The notes: generated by a model from the letters alone, not told the origin. A stretch of 64,000 nt of DNA from Microvelia longipes (GCA_018340805.1 JACMZG010001913.1:7910866-7974865), one strand, 5' to 3'. Positions 22,883 to 35,734 are shown, numbered from the stretch's first letter. Numbers and translations are program-made.

Positions 22883-22975
22883 TATATATATATTATATAT
22901 AATATATATATATATATATATCTGTGTATGTTTATTTACCATTAAATTTAAAATTCATTAAATTTCATAAAAATA
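22795..22975. repeat. Inverted repeat flanking a TA microsatellite
   Basis: Arms of about 45 bp ('taaatggtaaataagcacac', 'agata' on the left; 'tatctgtgtatgtttattta', 'ccatt' on the right) surround about 75 bp of TA repeat. The whole can fold into one long hairpin. Confidence 0.85.
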
Positions 22976-23354
22976 TTTTTTAAAAAACTATAAAAGTAAT
23001 AGCCTCATTAAGAACGATGTAAATGAGAGAGGAGAAAATTTTTCCTAAGGTATTAAAAGGTTTTCATGACAGGATTTTATTTATGTTTTAATTTAATTGG
23101 AAGAGGGTGAGGATATAAAGTAGGTTGATTACACCTTGGAGGAAACTTAACCCCAGTCAGGTAGTTAAGGCCATAATTGACGTTACCTAATATTACGTTT
23201 CTACCACACTAACGTCCTTTTGTGTTGTGGTATGACTCTCTATAGAGCTCATACCAGGATATAAAGTATATTTTATAAAGTATATCCATTATAGTAATAG
23301 ACGCTTTAGATTTAGCATATGAATAATATTTAAAATATATTTTGACTATAAAAA

Positions 23355-23562
<208 letters not shown>

Positions 23563-23631
23563 TGAAGAATTGGACAATGCACGATGATCAGATACTAATA
23601 TGTACTTGAAAACAGTAACGTTTGAAGACGT

Positions 23632-23760
23632 ATGGCAGTGTAAATTTAACGAGTTGTTTATTCTGAGGACGAGCGAAGCGAGTCCGAAGCAAAGAAGATG
23701 AGCGTAGCTAATCCGATGTGACGAGAAAAAGTTTCGAAGTACGCCATACCCGATTGTTTA
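23632..23760 (+). repeat. RepA copy, 3' part
   Basis: 'aacgagttgtttattctgag', 'gacgagcgaagcgagtccga', 'gatgagcgtagctaatccga' and 'gtgacgagaaaaag', then the outer end near 'atacccgatt'. The hallmark block is well preserved here. Confidence 0.75.
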
Positions 23761-24007
23761 TGGACTAGTCTTATTTTTCCCCATTTTATAGTCATTATTT
23801 TTTGTAAAAACTTATTCAGGTCATTTGTTTTTATTATTTAAAGTCCCTTACATTTCTCTTGCTTTACAAGTCCCCGATGCCCTATTCGAAAGTATCGAGC
23901 TTGTTAAGTTAATGAGCCTCGAAATAAAAGCTATCACGTTTCGAGCGAAGTGTGGGATTTGAAACAAATGGCTCTATATTTCTTACCTATCTTCTCCAAA
24001 AAAGGTT

Positions 24008-24577
24008 AGTAGTAATATGAGGGGAGTGGGTAGTAACAACCAGGCAAGTAGGCCCCGTTGTTGGGCCCTTTTTGCCAGCTCCCTAAGATAGTGTTCTACT
24101 CCTTTTAATTTCAAGTGTAGGTATACTTCATCTAATCTAGACAGAAGAGCCGTGAATTTCTATGGTTCCTCTCATGCTTTTTTTTAAGCAATCATACTTA
24201 TTTTTACTGACTCTTATAGTCTAGTGAAAACTAGGAACAACACGTGCTCTCACTGTTAAACCAAACCTCCACACATTTTAAACTACAAGGCAGAAACAGT
24301 ATAGTATTACAATGAATCTACTATGAGGGTCCTAAATTTTGCCTAGACCCAGTTTCATTTTTCGTAAGGGATCTTTAACGAGTACCTGACAACGCTCAGG
24401 CTCGAGACCACCGTCTTTATATTCCTTCTGAAGGACGTGGTACGCAGAATTTTTATCTCTCATAAAAATCCCAAATGCCCGTGTTGGGATCGAACCCATG
24501 ACTAAATAAACTCGGAAGTTTAAAGTCCATTCATTCTGTGTATTGGCCGCGTACCTGAACCACTACACCACGGGTGA
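24008..24577 (-). mobile_element. tRNA-derived SINE, copy 2 (best preserved)
   Basis: On the minus strand the head has box A TGGTGTAGTGGTTCAGG (about 24572 to 24556) and box B GGGTTCGATCCCAAC (24497 to 24483), both close to RNA polymerase III consensus. The body of about 480 bp is shared with copies 1 and 3, including an inverted segment 'tccttctgaaggacgtgg'. The 3' end reads 'actaccc...catattactac'. No ORF. Confidence 0.88.
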
Positions 24578-26178
24578 TTTCCTAAAATATACTAAGAAAT
24601 GGCACGAAATTAATGTTAGAATTTTAATAATATCAATTACCCTTGTACTGAAGATATACAACATATATATTTTTACTGGTTACACAACATACTTACTGGT
24701 TTGCTATGGTCCAGAGACAATAGATACTTAAACAGTAAGACTGTCGACTCAATGGTGGGAATATTTGTATTCCGATCGACGCAAGCGCCACCGGCAGACC
24801 TACTTTTCAACTAAGTAAACGTGGCTTAATTTCCCGATTTTTGCCTACATTCCATATGAAATTAACTTTTTTATACCTTCTAGTCATGCTTCTAACTAGC
24901 TGAAGCGATTTGCGCGGTCATCGTCATCTTTAAACTTCCACAGAACCGATCTGATGGCAAATAAGTTTACATTTAATTCAATTTATTTGATAATTTAATC
25001 AGGTTGCAATGAACATTAGTGCCTATAAAAGAATATAGGTTTTGCCATTTAATGCAACCTGAAACAATTTAAAAAAAACATTTTTTGACGTTTTTTTAAT
25101 TTAGACGCGCACATGTGATTACCTAGATTATATTGATTTAATTATTAAATAATTGAATGAAATGTAAACTTACCAGCCATCAGTAGTGTTATGTTAAAGT
25201 TTAAAAAACTTTTTATTATTAATAGTTTCTGAATTTTTGTAATATAGAACATGTCGATGGCAAACCATTTTTATTATGTTAAAATAATAAGAAACGAAAA
25301 TAAAAAATCATTTATTTTTACAATAAATGCAGCTGTTAATGTAAATATGGAAAATAAATTAAAAAAAAATACATCGTTTACAATTTTAGGAGTCTTTAGG
25401 AGCTGAAATGTCGACATTGATGAAAAACGTTGGAGTAACGTTTTTAGCTAATGCAGTACTTGCCACTCCTTTTTAAGAGGTAGAGTTTAAAAAGAATTAA
25501 AACATTTTCTCCGGAAAATTTGATCAAAAAAAGGGATAATTTAATTTAGGGATTATTTATAAATGCAATAAAACCTGTTGGTTGAGTTTAATTTACTTGT
25601 GTGAGGTATCAATTCCCATGTTCTCTCTCTAAGTGATTGTGAAAAAAACTTTGTTTGAAGAGTTTAGATAAAACAGTGTTTATCTAGACTCTTCTCGATG
25701 GTAGAGAACTCTAGCGGTCTGCAATCCAACTATTACTTCAAATCTTTCGGGTGGATACTTTTGCTAAAAAAAACTCTATTGAAAAGGAGTATTTTTTCGC
25801 CCAGTTTCCTCCGTGGTTTCTTTTTTTTCTAGAAGGTTTACTTTTTTAATCGAAACCCCAGGAAAAGTTTTGCAATATACTACGATCTTGATGTTTTTTT
25901 TTCACTTTTCCTCGCATTGAAAGAGGATAAAAAAAAATTTGGAATATAGTGTGCGTACATATAAGCACTAAAATATAACTTCAGATTTCAGTGAGATCGC
26001 TATTTCAGTGAATCAATTTAAATAAGTTTTATTTTAAAGTCAGTAAAATTAATTTTAAGTTGTAGTAATTATATATAGCACACACTCTTTAATTATGTGT
26101 GTTGCATAAAATAATTTAATGGGAAGTCACCGAAAAGTGCCGTTTCGATGGTGCGTTATAAATATGTCCTCCAATAAT
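24578..26178. other. No gene recognised; one hairpin
   Basis: 1.6 kb of AT-rich sequence. A hairpin at 25658-25693 has 15-nt arms AAGAGTTTAGATAAA and TTTATCTAGACTCTT with one mismatch and a short loop. Small open frames here show no family resemblance. Confidence 0.4.
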
Positions 26179-26762
26179 GGTTGTAGAGATAGTCTCTAGT
26201 TTCCCTTTGGGAAGACTCTAGTAGGAGTAAGTACAGTTATGGCACCCAATGGAAACTGTCACGCTTCTAGACCCCTTAAAACTGTGTTATTTTATCTAAA
26301 TCCTCCCTCTAAGTATTAGTCTCTTTGTTTTTCGTAAATCAAATTTGTCGAGAGCTCAGCACTGTTGGTTAATATCAAACTTGTCGAGAGCTCAGCACTG
26401 TTGGTTGATATCAAACTTGTCGAGAGCTGAGCACTTTTGGTTAATATCAAACTTGTCGAGAGCTCAGCACTGTTGGTTAATATCAAACTTGTCGAGAGCT
26501 GAGCACTTTTGGTTAGTATCAAACTTGTCGAGAGCTCAGCACTGTTGGTTAATATCAAACTTGTCGAGAGCTCAGCACTGTTGGTTAGTATCAAACGGGT
26601 GACGCCAAAGAGACTGATACCATTAGAGGGAGGACTAGGATTGAAAAACACAGTGATAAGGGTGTCTGGTAGTGTGATAGTATCTATTAGGTACCCAAAC
26701 TGTACTACTCCTTCTAGAGCCTACCTAGAGAGAGTCTAGAGACTCCTCACTTTTCTACAACC
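26179..26762. mobile_element. Foldback element with long TIRs and minisatellite core
   Basis: Left arm about 26179-26335 and right arm about 26595-26762 are inverted, imperfect copies: outermost 'ggttgtaga' / 'tctacaacc', then 'gtctctag', 'ctctag(t/a)aggagta', 'gtacagt', 'actgtgtt', 'cctccctcta', 'agtctcttt'. A tandem array fills the space between the arms. No coding sequence and no clear target duplication were found. Confidence 0.7.
26335..26600. repeat. Minisatellite, 36-bp unit, about 7.5 copies
   Basis: Unit 'cttgtcgagagctcagcact' plus 'gttggttaatatcaaa', with ctcagcactg / ctgagcactt subtypes alternating. As 36 is a multiple of three, a single frame stays open on each strand; these frames are not genes. 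Confidence 0.95.
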
Positions 26763-27009
26763 CCTACTGAAGTATATATTTATAATACACCCTATAAAAT
26801 GCGGTCATTCTTTAATGACGTCACATCATACAACAAAAATAATTAAAGGATATATGCGATGGATAATAAGTACAACTTACAATTTTAATAAGTCGATCAT
26901 TTTTTTTACCGACTTATAAATAAAGCTTTTTTTAACGTCAATTTTATAAAAAAATAACGTTAACAATCGTTATTAAGACTTCAGTTTATTAAAAAACGAT
27001 ACAAATCAA

Positions 27010-27298
27010 TACGGGGTATCTCTGAACTTTGAAGAAACTTAGTGTACTTATTTATTACGCAAAAGGAATTAAAATGAGTGCATTTGTTGGTTCTATACAA
27101 TGCTACAAGCGTGCTAAATTTCAAATTGGTCAAAATATTTTTCTGCTTATTATGAATTAAAACGACAACTATGTGAAAACCACTCAGGGGATCGTAAAAA
27201 GACCTGAAACGGATAATTCAGGGGACATCCCGGTTTCGGATTTTTTTGCAAACACAATACTTTTCCTATATACCTACAGTATAAATGAGGAAAAGTAA
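27010..27298 (-). repeat. RepA copy, internally deleted
   Basis: Outer end 'atacggggtatctctgaact' joined to 'cttagtgtacttattta', then 'gtgaaaaccactcagggg', 'ggataattcaggggacatcc' and the terminal hairpin (27257-27298). Confidence 0.65.
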
Positions 27299-27993
27299 AA
27301 ATGAGTTACAAGTAGTGATGCTAGTTATGAGGCATAAACCAAAAATTTAAGATATAAAATGTAAAGTTAAGAGGACTCATTTCAAATTAAATTTCTCCCG
27401 GTGTGCGAACCTTCTCGCATGAATTTTTATAAACTACTATTTTTGTTTTAAAAATTAAAATTTTTCTCGCATGAAGCGCATGCGTCAAAATATTGAAATT
27501 AAAATTAATCCCTTAGATATACCATTAATTAGTCGTTGCTTCATTATTCATCTGCAAACGCTGAATAATTTATATTAAATTTCCAGATAATTATTATCGC
27601 ATTAATTAGCCAAAACAATTTAATTACTACCTGTATTCTAAATAAAGATTTACATATCAGAATGATTTTAATTGAACGCTGTGAACACTGTAGACAAAGA
27701 TAAGTTGATACTGGTAATAGAACAAGGGAAACACTAATGATGCTCTGTCTATAGAAAATAGTGCTTTATAGAATACATCGTGTAAAGAGAAATTTTCTAT
27801 TTAGAGATCTCAATAGGTTAGTCATGAATAGTAGAGTAAAGGTATAACATAACTCAAGAAAATTTTTATTGATGACGTACATGCATACTTTTATCGACGA
27901 AGTTCCTATCTCAACGTATAAGCAAATTACTAATAATAATAATAATTATAATAATAAAATTGTTTATTTCAACCAAAAAAAGATTTATTAAAA

Positions 27994-28718
27994 AAATCAG
28001 AACTTTTCCTCCTTACATCGGATTTGCTTCGCTCATCCTCCCTGAATACAGTTCGTCATATTTATACTCAAACATATAATTGGACTCGTTTCGCTCGTCT
28101 TCAGATAGTAAATGCATCCGTATCATTCTTAGCGGTCACCCATACAGCACTGACCACACTCAATGGTCCTTAATTTTTATGATCCATAACAAATCATGGA
28201 TATACTTGTCGTATTGAAACGAAACTTAGTGTACTTATTTATTATGTAATAATATACATTTGTACCCAATTTCAACTCTATTAGACCATTTCCCAGCTTT
28301 TTACATTTAAAAAAAACGTACACAAGTCATTCAATAAAAATGTAATTAATGCCGATAATGAGATGAAACTTAGCACATATGTTAGTCTTTTACATAGTCA
28401 CATGCGTGCCAAATCTCAATCCGATTGCATAATTTTTCCGCGTTTTATGATTTTTCTAAATTTTGGCTTTTTGGGTTAATGACGTATAGCACAACTACAG
28501 CGGTAGACTGATTTTTTAACAAAGTTTCAATTCTCTAGCATAAATAAACTGGTCGCTAAGTTGATAACAGACGCACACATACAGACAGACAACTTTGCGA
28601 AAACCACTCTGGAGGCATTAAAACCCCCTGAAACGGATAATTCCGGTTTTATCCCGGTGTCGGATTTTTTGCAAGCACAATATTTTTTCTATGTACCTAC
28701 GGAATAAATGAAAAAAAT
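27994..28718 (-). repeat. RepA copy, near full length
   Basis: The most complete minus-strand copy: 'ttacatcggatttgcttcgc' at the outer end, 'ggactcgtttcgctcgtctt', 'cagcactgaccacactcaat', 'aatgagatgaaacttagc', 'gggttaatgacgta', 'cataaataaactggt', 'ggataattccggttttatcc' and an eroded terminal hairpin (28680-28718). It shows the expected RepA length of about 725-775 bp. Confidence 0.75.
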
Positions 28719-28934
28719 AAAAAAAAATGTTTTAGAATGTTAATACAATGTCATACAATATATAAAACCATTTTGTACTTATATATTAAAGTTTAATTAA
28801 TATTTTGGCGAAGGCCCTCAATACTTAAAACTCCTAGAGCGAGGGTCCTGTAATATATTCAATTTAAGTAAAAACAATTGCAATTATTAAATAAACAAAT
28901 AAAGGGTTTCATTTAATTTCAGCGAATTTTTATT

Positions 28935-28935
28935 G

Positions 28936-28998
<63 letters not shown>

Positions 28999-28999
28999 G
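28935..28999. repeat. TA microsatellite
   Basis: Uninterrupted TA run of about 60 bp. Confidence 0.95.
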
Positions 29000-29000
29000 A

Positions 29001-29826
29001 CTTAGCTAAGTAAGAGTGCTTCGTAAGCGCTTCTCCTTATGGATAGAGTTTCGAGATTAAAACGAGAACATAAAGATTCATACTTATAAATAATTCGATT
29101 GTAAAAATAACGAAAATAGACAGTAAGAATAAAACCCTCTGAATTTTTTCAATTTGGTTGAGAAAGTCTACTGAGGGCTTTCACCAATTAAAAACTTTTT
29201 AAACAAGTTAATTTTAATTATAATGTTAATTATTTGTTAACTACTTTAATAATTTTTATTTTCGTATAAATATCGTTGTACATACTATAATTTGGTGGAA
29301 ATCAAGAATTTATTATTATATTATTTTACCTGAAAATGTTATGATTTTCCAATGAAATCAAATTTTAATTTCGAAGGCCATGAAATAACACAAGAATGGC
29401 TGGTTCTGCTATTCAAGTTCAGTGAACCTATTAAATTTTTATTTATCTCTACTGTGCTTTTTAAAAGAAAGCAAGTTAAAAACGACATCCATTTATACCA
29501 TAATATGTTTTTAAAATCAAAGGAAAGTATTCAAAACATTTCACGTTCTTTGGAAAACCTTTCCATTATCTGAATTCGAATAAAATAAGTTTCTCTTGTT
29601 TACATTTAAAATAAATTCAAAAGGAAAAAGAGTTTTTTTAAGGATTACTGAAATCTCCTACACAGGTTCAACAGATTTTCTTTTGACGCTTTTTTAGTTA
29701 ACGTTTTTTAAATCTTTTTCCCAGTAAAACAATAAATTATTTTTAATTTATTCATTTATCTTCTTAAAAAATATGATCAATGAGAATTCTCTAAAAACAG
29801 AGTGTCTGCTAACCTTGAAGACCTTA
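29001..29826. other. No gene recognised
   Basis: A 73-codon frame at 29352-29573 begins at ATG but shows no recognisable motif, and its AT-rich composition matches the surroundings. It is not called as a gene. Confidence 0.35.
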
Positions 29827-30390
29827 GTTGTAATATGGAGGGAGTGGTAGTAACTACCAGGCATGTAGACTATGTTGTTGGGCCCTTTTTGCTAGCTCCC
29901 TAAGATAGTGTTCTACTCCTTTTAATTTTAAGTGTAGGTATATTTCATCTAAAGAGCCGTGAATTTCAATGGTTCCTCTCATGCTTTTTCCAAGGAATCA
30001 TACATATTTTCACTGGCTCGTAGTCTAGTGAAAACTAGGAACAACACGTGCCTTCGCTGTTAAACCAAACCTCCATAGACTTGAAACTACAAGGGAGACA
30101 CACTATAGTATTATAATGAATACTAAAGGGGTATGAGGGTCCTAAATTTTACTTATACCCAGTTTTATTTAGGGTAAGGGATCTTTAACGAGTACCTGAC
30201 AACGCACAGGCTCGAGACCACCGGCTTTACGTCCCTTCTAAAGGACGTGGTACGCAGAATTTTTATCCCTCACATAAAAATGCCAGAGGCCCGTGCTGGG
30301 ATTGAACCCATGACTGAATAAACTCGGAAGTTTAAAGTCCATACATTCTATGTATTGGCCACCTACCTTAACCCCTACACGACGGGTGAC
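29827..30390 (-). mobile_element. tRNA-derived SINE, copy 3
   Basis: Same body as copies 1 and 2. Box B GGGTTCAATCCC is kept (about 30309 back to 30298) while box A is damaged (TCGTGTAGGGG). All three clear copies lie in the same orientation, opposite to the receptor exon. Confidence 0.8.
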
Positions 30391-30474
30391 TCTACCTTGA
30401 AAACCTTAAAAACCTGGAAAATGACATGACTTATTTGTCTTAAATTTGGTAGACACCTTGTAAACAGTTATAAC

Positions 30475-30700
30475 AGTTATAAATGCACCTAGGGAGTAAG
30501 TAATGGTATTATTTCCCTGAGTAGTTAGTTGGTTGCTAAGATGAAAGCCGAGGGAATCAATGCATTTAATTTATAACGCAAAGACGAAGGATTTATGTAT
30601 TTAACTTCCGAGGCGAAGCTGAGTAAGACAAATATTGCGAGAGAAAAATAATATTTTATTCCCGAGGTGCATACACAATTTTATCTTTAGACGTAAACGT
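30475..30700. repeat. RepD, TIR-bearing element, copy 1
   Basis: Ends 'ttataaatgcacctagggag' and, reversed, 'ttgtgtatgcacctcggga'. Interior carries 'ttccgaggcgaagctgag' and 'attgcgagag'. Homologous, block by block, to 56265-56520. Probably a MITE; target duplication not resolved. Confidence 0.6.
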
Positions 30701-31800
30701 AGTTTAATTATTGTTATATTCGTATTTTCTTACTTTTTGTTGTGAATTTGAATAATGTTTTTTGGTTTAGCCCCCCTAATAAATTTTAAGGGGCTGGCAC
30801 CAAAAACTATTACGAAAAAATATTGCCCCAAACAAATTTTTTTGGACTGAAACGTGTTTTGAGAAATTATCAATTTTTCGGTAAATGTACCCAATTTTTA
30901 TTTTTTTCAATTTTTTTTTTTTTTTTAATTTTAATCATACAGTGCATTTAAAGAAATGGCTGGTTAAACAAATAAGTGAGCAGAAAAATAGATGTGTGGA
31001 GTCCAAATATAAGGAACAAGTCTCTCCACTGATGTTTTTATCCAATGACATGATTAATGAAGTTAATTCGTGCAAAGGAAATTCTTTACATACATTAATT
31101 CTTTACATTTCTTAACGTCAAGTATAATTCTTTGACAAAGAAATCAAAGAATTTTCTTTGCATGAATTTGCTTCATTGAACATGGATATGCTACGTGTAA
31201 GTAGTGAAATATTGGTTATTTAATTTAATGAAATGTAGTCTCCTCTGTGCCCTGAACAGATTCTCATTTTCTATAATGTTTTGCTTATATGCTCGTGAAC
31301 CACCTAAAATATTTTCACGGACCCCCCCGTGGTCCGTGAATTACATTTTGCGTGAACCTGCACTAGGGTGGGTATGCTACATGGCAGGAATGAATCGACA
31401 GTATTAAGTACACACAGACCTTTCCTTGTCAATTAAATATAGTCCTGATGAGCTAGTATTATTCATAAAACGAGTTGATCTTTAGGTAGAAACTAAAATG
31501 GGACAAAATGGTAAAACTAGTTAATTCTAACTTAACAACTTAAAGAAAACTTGAAGACCCAGATTAGAACAAGAGATAGTTTTCATAAACAGTAACTTGG
31601 GGTCGAGTTTAAGCCAAACACTAAGATCAGAATAACACACAATTAATCCAATTATTCCACTTTAAATTAATAGGGTACATAAATCATTGCTCTGTTAAAT
31701 TGAAAATCGATTTAGGTCAGTTGATTTCTAGCTTAGAATATACAAAGGCTTGATAAAATATAGACATTAGGAAAAAATAGAAACGTTTGCGTTTAGTAAA
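30701..31800. other. No gene; two hairpins
   Basis: An imperfect hairpin spans about 30757-30810 (ttttttggtttagcccccc / aggggctggcaccaaaaa). A perfect 10-bp hairpin lies at 31314-31340 (TTCACGGACC / GGTCCGTGAA) beside 'gcgtgaacctgcact', recalling ends of hAT elements, but no partner end was found. Frames at 30885 and 31204 are not credible genes. Confidence 0.4.
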
Positions 31801-31805
31801 ATGTT

Positions 31806-31965
<160 letters not shown>

Positions 31966-32059
31966 AACCATAAAGTCCTAAGTCTAACTCCCGCTAAGCC
32001 ACCCACTTCCCATTAGCGATTTCTTCCCAAATAAAATTCTCAATTAATAATCATAAAAG

Positions 32060-32245
32060 TCATTTACATAAAGTCAAAACTCATTCATATAATTCATAAC
32101 TCATTTATATAAAGTCAAAACTCATTTATATACAGTCAAAACTCATTTATATACAGTCAAAACTCATTTATATAAGGTCAAAACTCATTTATATAAAGTC
32201 AAAACTCATTTGTATAAAGTCAAAACTTATTTGTATAAAGATAAA
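32060..32245. repeat. Minisatellite, 21-bp unit, about nine copies
   Basis: Unit 'aaagtcaaaactcatttata' plus t, with aaag/acag/aagg variants. Confidence 0.92.
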
Positions 32246-32654
32246 ACAAAAATGTAATATCAAAATATAATACTAGAAGTAAACAAGGTGAAAAGTTATT
32301 AGGATAAAATAAAGGCATCACGTATTTGGACCTACGTGCCGCCTCCAGACTAATACGTAGCATTTATATTTGTGAAAACTTGCTTTTAGAAGAGGGAAAA
32401 ATCATGTGATATTTTTCCTGTACTTTACACAGCTCTATATCTATTGGGAATACAGTTCATTTTAGACTATTTTAGACTTTGTCGGGTTTAATCAAGTCAA
32501 ATCTTTTACTGCTTAGTCAAGGTTTATTAGTTTAAATATTCCAGATATTTAAAATTATCTGGTGGTTTCTATTAGGCGGCTAAAATTTTAAAAGGAAGTA
32601 ACGTAAGTGTTACTATATTTGCTCATTAATACCCGAAACGATAATTTCACTTCA

Positions 32655-32918
32655 CTTAATTTGATTTGGTCTTTTCGTGTTTTTAGGACCTCCTGTTGAA
32701 TTTTCACAAAGTTGTCAGTCTGTATATATTTGTGTGTGTGAGTGTTATTATAATAGATCCAAACGTATTAATGCTAGAGATTTGAAATTTGGTGTAAATA
32801 TTGTACTACTAATCTGTGAAATTATTCCTTTTTTTACCGAAAAGACATTATACTGGCGAGCAAAGCGAGTGAGTAAAACGGCCATGAAGTGTATGCTATT
32901 TTTTCCGAGGTAAAGAAT
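32655..32918 (+). repeat. RepA copy, internally deleted
   Basis: 'ggacctcctgttgaattttc', a TG run and 'aatgctagagatttgaa' are joined directly to 'actggcgagcaaagcgagtg' and 'ttttttccgagg'. Confidence 0.55.
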
Positions 32919-33123
32919 TATAATATAATTAATTACATTTAAAAAAACATAACAATTTTGATAAAGACACTTGATGGTACGTTTATAAATAAATTTCAAT
33001 TTATTTAAATGACTATATTTCACTATAATTCACAAAGCATATTCTTGTCTATAAAACTTAAAAATAAAATAATTAAATTATAAATTCATCAGTAACTACA
33101 ACAGTGAAAGAAATTAAAAAAAA

Positions 33124-33235
33124 ACGGGTTCGGGGGTACCTCGGAACTTTTCCTCATTACATCAGATTCGCTACGCTCATCCTACCTGCTTCGGACTCGC
33201 TTTCCTCGTCCTCAAAAATACAGTTCGCCAATTAT
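33124..33235 (-). repeat. RepA outer end
   Basis: 'acgggttcgggggtacctcg', 'acatcagattcgctacgctc', 'tgcttcggactcgctttcct', then broken off. Confidence 0.7.
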
Positions 33236-34560
33236 ATCGCAATAATAAATTCTTTACTTCCACCTAAAATGTAGTATGTACAACGATATTTATACAAAAA
33301 TAAAAAACATTAAAGTAGTTAGCAAATAATTAACATCATAACTAAAATTAACTAGATGTCTCTCGCACAATTATATTGTGTAGAACAACATTTTGTATAA
33401 TTATCAAAATTACACCTAGCACTCACTTTGGCATTTTATGAAAAATTGTCCTTTTTGGGTACAAGATAAATTTCCATTATAAAACGAGCAAAAATGTTTA
33501 TAAAGAGTATCTTTTTGTCGAAAAATGTTTTTTTGTCATTTACACGTATGCGGAACCCAATCCGCGGGCACCTCCTTCCATGACCCTATAACCTCATAAA
33601 CATATTTTTTCTTCAAAATTTGCTTAAATGCTTTGAAAGAACAAATATCCGTGTATTTTTTTAAAGGCTCCAGTGTTAAAATTATTGAACGAGTTGCTCT
33701 AACTTCATTACAATGCGTACTGTAAAATTAATTATATTTCTCAATTTCGTATGAAACTTTTCTTCTACTTTTAAATTAAATTTAAACCGCAAAATTGTTT
33801 TTTTTAACATGAAACATACAAAATTGTATCAGTTTCTGCTAAAGAAACGACCACAAACAAATTTATAAATTATTAACAGCATTTCGAACAAAAAAATTTC
33901 GAAAATAAAACATTAAACCTAGAGTTATAGAAAAGGGTTAGATAAAAAAAATATGTTTATAAAGTTGGTTGAATATTGAAAATAGTGTTAAATTTATATG
34001 TAAGTAGAAGTTCTGCAGTTGTTCGATTTTTTTTATAAGTTTAATCGTTATGATCTAATGTAACCTCTTTTTTGGGGTTATTTAAACTTTTTACACTGAA
34101 GGCAAAAACCCCTAATGTTTTTCCGCTTACTTTACCCTGGAAAATTTATATTTTGTTAAAATTTCTTCTTCACAAAAAAACCCCCCGAGTTGGAGTTCTA
34201 CTTTTTGTTACAAGTTTTTAAACATAAAATGAAAAGAGACTTTTGAGTATTTCAAGCAGCAGTAAACCATTAGAGATTAGACTAAAAAGCAATACGTCTT
34301 TGAGATAAACTTTTAAATAAGCATTTTAAAGGAGATTTTTGTGAAAACTCTGTTCTGAAGATATTTTAAGTTATTGAAGAGAGGTTGTAGGGAAACAGAT
34401 TTTAAAATACCAAATTATTTCCTCCTTTTACTTCGTTAGTCTGCAATGAGATGATTTTCTTCTTTCTAGAAAAGTAGATCTTGTAAACAAGAGGCCCGGG
34501 ATCCAGCCCAACCTCATTGAAACCAATAAACGGAATTCTCGTACATACATAAACACACAC
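33236..34560. other. No gene; small RepF scrap
   Basis: Positions about 33354-33390 match the RepF block 'tgtctctcgcacaattatat'. Otherwise AT-rich sequence with no feature recognised. Confidence 0.35.
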
Positions 34561-34566
34561 ACGCAT

Positions 34567-34569
34567 ATG

Positions 34570-34600
<31 letters not shown>

Positions 34601-34608
34601 TATATATT
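34567..34608. repeat. Short TA microsatellite
   Basis: TA run preceded by 'acacacacacgcatatg'. Confidence 0.9.
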
Positions 34609-35095
34609 ACAGGAAAGCATTGTTAAAGTTTGCAATATTCTCATAGGTCTTGTATAGTAATATTTTATATTCTTTTGGTGTACGATTTCAATTTAATTCT
34701 TTCTAAACACAAAAACCACTTCGAAATTAATTTTAAAATAATAAGAGGTTTAATTAGATTTTTTTTATTTTTCTCAGGCAATAAATTTTTTTGTAGACAT
34801 ATCATCTTTAGACATACTAGTTAGTAAAGTGCCGAATGATAAACCGTGACATGAAACTTAAACGAATTATATTATTGTGTAAAAATTTTAAAATTATATT
34901 TAAAAATGTTGAATTCTTATTGGCAGTATTACGGGGCGGGACCTCCTCCCAAAGAAAATATGGTGAAAAAGTGCCGCTTTTGGTGAGGGAGAAAATATGA
35001 AATAGAAAGAAATTAGGGCCTCAATCACCAATTAAAGTCACCCTAAGAGAACTTATTAAAAAACAACGTGAGAACTAGAGTTTACCACAACTACA

Positions 35096-35133
35096 ATACA
35101 TCACACCAACAATATATTGTTGGTGTGGTGTAT
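35096..35133. repeat. 38-bp palindrome abutting a hAT-type MITE
   Basis: ATACATCACACCAACAATA followed by its inverse, TATTGTTGGTGTGGTGTAT. The arms pair throughout, with one T:G pair. It ends one base before the left end of the element at 35135. Confidence 0.85.
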
Positions 35134-35134
35134 A

Positions 35135-35250
35135 CTTAGAATAATACTATATATAGAAGGAGCACAGGACCGTAAACAATGTAATTCCACTCATAACACG
35201 AAAGCCGGTCGACTGGTGCAACTAAGTAATGCTGCCAACCTGACAACAAA

Positions 35251-35291
<41 letters not shown>

Positions 35292-35734
35292 AAATATCTT
35301 TATTTATTAAAGATTATACATCTTAACTTAAATTTAGAATAAAAATTAGTGATAAACATAATATAAAAAGCTCCTACTTTAACATCCTAAGGACATTGTG
35401 CTGTAGGAGTTGACACATACATTATTTTAAGTATGAATACAAGAAATCTACATTTAGTTGACGAGGACTACTTTTAATATAATTTTAATAAATACGTTAA
35501 ACTACAATTTAAAATGCTATAAATATTGTAATGCGCCGATATTTATATTAGTATTTTATGAATAATCAATCATTAATTAATAATAGAACATAATAATTCA
35601 GCAACCGGAAGTATTGCCAACTTGTTTTTTATAAAATTGTATATTGTTAGGGTGGCAGTATTACTTAAGTCCACCAGTGAACCGCCTTTCGTGTTATCAG
35701 TAGTGCTCCTTCTATATTTTAGTATTATTCTAAG
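35135..35734. mobile_element. hAT-type MITE, copy 1, about 600 bp
   Basis: Long terminal inverted repeats (about 90 bp): CTTAGAATAATACTATATAT...'agaaggagcac'...'aacacgaaagccggt'...'taatgctgcca', inverted at 35640-35734. The left TIR carries an extra 20-odd bp ('aggaccgtaaacaatg...'). The interior is AT-rich, with a T run of about 36 nt (35252-35287). Flanking 8-mers GGTGTATA and GATATATT are only weakly alike. Copy 2 at 61376 supplies a perfect 8-bp duplication. Confidence 0.8.

Noticed and set aside
26316..26651. 111-codon repetitive protein on the minus strand
   Set aside because: Derived from a 36-bp minisatellite with a multiple-of-three unit.
31314..31340. hAT element end (TTCACGGACC / GGTCCGTGAA)
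   Set aside because: Suggestive hairpin and flanks, but no partner end or 8-bp duplication was found.
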